A stretch of DNA of 22,460 nucleotides. It comes from JAUXEH01 sp965602945 (lineage in GTDB: Bacteria; Acidobacteriota; Aminicenantia; Aminicenantales; Aminicenantaceae). Positions within the stretch are counted from its first letter, which is position 1. Every line of letters starts with the position of its first letter. The stretch lies in contig CBFDBC010000031.1 in assembly GCA_965602945.1 (NCBI GenBank), forward strand, positions 1-22,460, read 5' to 3'. Positions 20,638 to 22,460 of the stretch are shown in pieces. A model generated the notes under the pieces. It was not told where the DNA came from and did not search any database. It was given only the letters and a program-made list of their open reading frames with translations. The position numbers were made by a program, and so were the translations under genes.

Positions 20638-22460
20638 ATGCAGCCCATTTTAGGATCAGGATGGCTCGATGTCATCAGTGGGTACCTGATCAAGAGCTCA
20701 CTGATCCTGGCCCTGGCTCTTGTGCTGGCTTTACTGCTGCGTAAGAGATCGGCCGGCCTGCGGCATCTCGTGCTCTCGCTATTCCTCATCGGCCTCCTTT
20801 TCCTACCGGTCCTCTCATCCTTGACGGCCGGTTGGGAAACCGGGCTCCTTCCCACCTGGGAGGCTGGGATCTCCGGCCCCGCGGAAGACGGCTGGATCAA
20901 GGCCCGGGATGTCCATCCGGACTCCTCTGGGGAAGACCTGGCACTGTCCGCGGATCTTCACGACTCCATGGGCGAGAGAAAGACCTCCCGGCCTTTCCGG
21001 ATCGGGCTCCTTTCTGAGATTAAATCCGTACTCGGACCCGGGGCACTCATCGTATGGCTCATGGGAACGGTGTATCTTGTCTTCAGGTTGGCCCTGGGCC
21101 TCCTGGGAGCCGTCCGACTGACTCGTGAAGGCGCGGGCATGGAGGATCCTCTCTGGAAGCGGCTGCTCAATCGCTTCCTGGCCGCTCTTTCCATGCGGAG
21201 GAAGGTCCATCTTCTGAGTCACGACAGGGTACGCATCCCCTTGACCTGGGGATTCCTCAGGCCGGTCGTGATGATGCCGTCCGGGTCCGATTCCTGGAGT
21301 GAAAGCCAGCGTTCCACGGCCCTCTATCATGAGCTGGCGCATGTGAAGAGAGGAGATTTTCTGATCATGCTGCTGGCCCGTTTGACCCTGGCCCTTTACT
21401 GGTTCAATCCTCTCAGCTGGGCCGTCTTTCGGATGATCAGAAAAGAGCAGGAGAAGGCCTGTGACGAACTGGTCCTCAAGGCGGGCATCAAGCCCTCGAC
21501 CTATGCGGAAAACCTGCTGCACATCCGGAACCTGGTCCCCGCACACTGGAACCCGCCCGCAGCGGTTCTGGGCGCTTTGGGGAGGTCCCATCTGAATGAC
21601 AGGCTGGTCGCTATTCTGAAGCAGAAACTCAATTTCGAGGAGGTTAAGATGAAGACCAAGATAGTGTTAGGTATTCTGGTGGTGTTCTCGGTTTCGTTCA
21701 TCGGGATGGCACGTCCCGCAGGCTCTGAGGCCGGACCCTTGGAGGCCAATGCCAGCGACGCTACAGTGATGCGTGCGCCGGATGTGTTTGTGGAAACCGG
21801 CTCGGACCCACAGGAGCAGGAAAAGAAAGAGCAGGAAAAGAAGAAGAAAGAGGAACAAAAGGCGAAAGAGGAAAAAGAAGGGAAAACGCTGGTCTGGACA
21901 GCCAAAAAAGGTGAGGAAAAGACCATCTCGGTCACCATAGTCGACAAAGGCGAGAAGAAAACCATCGAGCTGACGGCCCCCTACGTCCTTACTATCAAGG
22001 AAACTCCCGAGAAGACCATCGTGGTGACCTCCCCCCACCTGGAGCTGAAGAAGGGCGAGGTGGGGACCTGGACCGTCAAGAGTGATAAGCTTCACGCGTC
22101 GGGTGACGTCCATACCATCAAACTCGATAAGGGCGCGGTCATCCATGTGACGAAACACGGCGAAGAAGGCGACGAGGTCATCGAGCTTACGACCGAGGCT
22201 GTAAAGCTGGACGAATATGTCACTTTAAAGCTGGATAAAGCTGTCCATCTCCCAAAAGATATCAATGTCCATATCGTGACCAAAGATGGAGACACCAAGA
22301 AAGTGTTCGTCTCCCCTCATGTCGAAGTACATCCCGATGTCAAAGTACACACCGATGTCGAGGTCCATGCCGATGCGGCCGCACACGCAGAGGTTGCCGT
22401 GGCGGTACAGAGTGAGATCTCGAAAGAACAGCTCGAGAAGATCCGGGAAAGCATAAAGAA
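20638..22460 (+). CDS. M56-family (BlaR1-type) membrane metallopeptidase with exported C-terminal domain (3' partial)
   Basis: The frame opens at ATG 20638, two bases after the blaI stop and behind AAGGAAGG, and is still open at the right edge (607 full codons). Transmembrane helices are visible at about 15-34, 43-62, 136-160, 241-258 and 339-357. The zinc motif is H231-E-L-A-H235, followed by VKRGDF, with EKACDELVLKAG (E277 as likely third ligand), as in BlaR1/MecR1. The domain after the last helix is not penicillin-binding: a Lys/Glu-rich stretch (about 392-416), beta-rich repeats such as KTISVTIVDKGEKKTIELTA, and His-rich repeats at 562-585. It should sense an envelope signal and trigger BlaI cleavage. 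An internal ATG at 21649 has its own ribosome site and signal-like sequence, so the C-terminal part may also be made separately. Confidence 0.9.
   Translation, partial: MQPILGSGWLDVISGYLIKSSLILALALVLALLLRKRSAGLRHLVLSLFLIGLLFLPVLSSLTAGWETGLLPTWEAGISGPAEDGWIKARDVHPDSSGEDLALSADLHDSMGERKTSRPFRIGLLSEIKSVLGPGALIVWLMGTVYLVFRLALGLLGAVRLTREGAGMEDPLWKRLLNRFLAALSMRRKVHLLSHDRVRIPLTWGFLRPVVMMPSGSDSWSESQRSTALYHELAHVKRGDFLIMLLARLTLALYWFNPLSWAVFRMIRKEQEKACDELVLKAGIKPSTYAENLLHIRNLVPAHWNPPAAVLGALGRSHLNDRLVAILKQKLNFEEVKMKTKIVLGILVVFSVSFIGMARPAGSEAGPLEANASDATVMRAPDVFVETGSDPQEQEKKEQEKKKKEEQKAKEEKEGKTLVWTAKKGEEKTISVTIVDKGEKKTIELTAPYVLTIKETPEKTIVVTSPHLELKKGEVGTWTVKSDKLHASGDVHTIKLDKGAVIHVTKHGEEGDEVIELTTEAVKLDEYVTLKLDKAVHLPKDINVHIVTKDGDTKKVFVSPHVEVHPDVKVHTDVEVHADAAAHAEVAVAVQSEISKEQLEKIRESIK
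21638..21651 (+). promoter_or_regulatory. Internal Shine-Dalgarno and ATG within the M56 gene
   Basis: AGGAGG (21638-21643) sits five bases before an in-frame ATG (21649-21651). The codons that follow encode KTKIVLGILVVFSVSFIGMA, a lysine-rich start and hydrophobic core like a Sec signal. This spacing is as good as that of any annotated start in the window. Confidence 0.45.
22321..22392 (+). repeat. Four tandem 18-bp units encoding a His-rich hexapeptide
   Basis: Units at 22321, 22339, 22357 and 22375 encode VEVHPD, VKVHTD, VEVHAD and AAAHAE, with one His at the same place in each. The first three are close at DNA level and the fourth has drifted. Confidence 0.75.

Noticed and set aside
21810..21890. 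Lys/Glu-rich stretch as a coiled-coil domain
   Set aside because: It is short and low-complexity without a clear heptad pattern; more likely a charged linker.
20638..22460. A beta-lactam resistance regulator in the strict sense (blaR1/mecR1)
   Set aside because: The M56 part fits, but the visible exported domain has no penicillin-binding motifs and no beta-lactamase gene is present, so the gene symbol was withheld.

Overview
This window reads like chromosomal sequence from an Acidobacteriota-type bacterium, and Candidatus Aminicenantes is the closest match I can suggest. The basis is gene style rather than a marker gene. There is a PadR regulator next to an orphan MacB/FtsX permease with an extra N-terminal prefix, a zinc-ribbon Ser/Thr kinase fused to TolB-like and TPR domains, an M28 peptidase fused to FG-GAP repeats, and many Sec/Tat-exported proteins. 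No rRNA, tRNA, CRISPR array, transposase or phage gene is visible. The sequence is moderately GC-rich, with AT-rich promoter islands near 5.1-5.2, 8.25-8.4 and 20.1-20.25 kb.

Layout: (1) 1-4354, plus strand: the 3' part of a secreted M28 peptidase/FG-GAP/ASPIC protein, then a Tat-exported GH109-type (alpha-N-acetylgalactosaminidase) protein. (2) 4444-8246, minus strand: a membrane protein/Xre regulator pair, then a PadR plus permease pair. (3) 8388-8915: an exported SnoaL-like protein, divergent from padR. (4) 9095-11990, minus strand: four genes, two small conserved-looking hypotheticals and two larger exported proteins, each of the larger ones built from an internal duplication. (5) 12185-16326, plus strand and divergent from block 4: an exported sulfatase followed by two exported beta-propeller proteins, the propellers overlapping by ATGA. 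(6) 16474-18996: the kinase/TolB/TPR protein. (7) 19015-20046, minus strand: a GH20-like lipoprotein hexosaminidase. (8) 20252 to the right edge, plus strand: a BlaI-family repressor and an M56 (BlaR1-type) membrane peptidase that runs off the window.

A common theme is amino-sugar and sulfated-glycan turnover outside the cytoplasm: GH109, GH20, a formylglycine-type sulfatase and two propeller proteins of a shape also used by some polysaccharide lyases, together with a secreted M28 peptidase. Regulation is unusually readable. Three BlaI-type operators sit in the blaI promoter, twin inverted repeats lie between padR and its divergent neighbour, and the sulfatase operon and its divergent operon have mirror-image promoters built on the same 10-bp arms.

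The observations I would follow first are the sulfatase/propeller divergon, the M56 protein whose exported half has its own Shine-Dalgarno, start codon and signal-like segment in frame, and the operator architecture in front of blaI.
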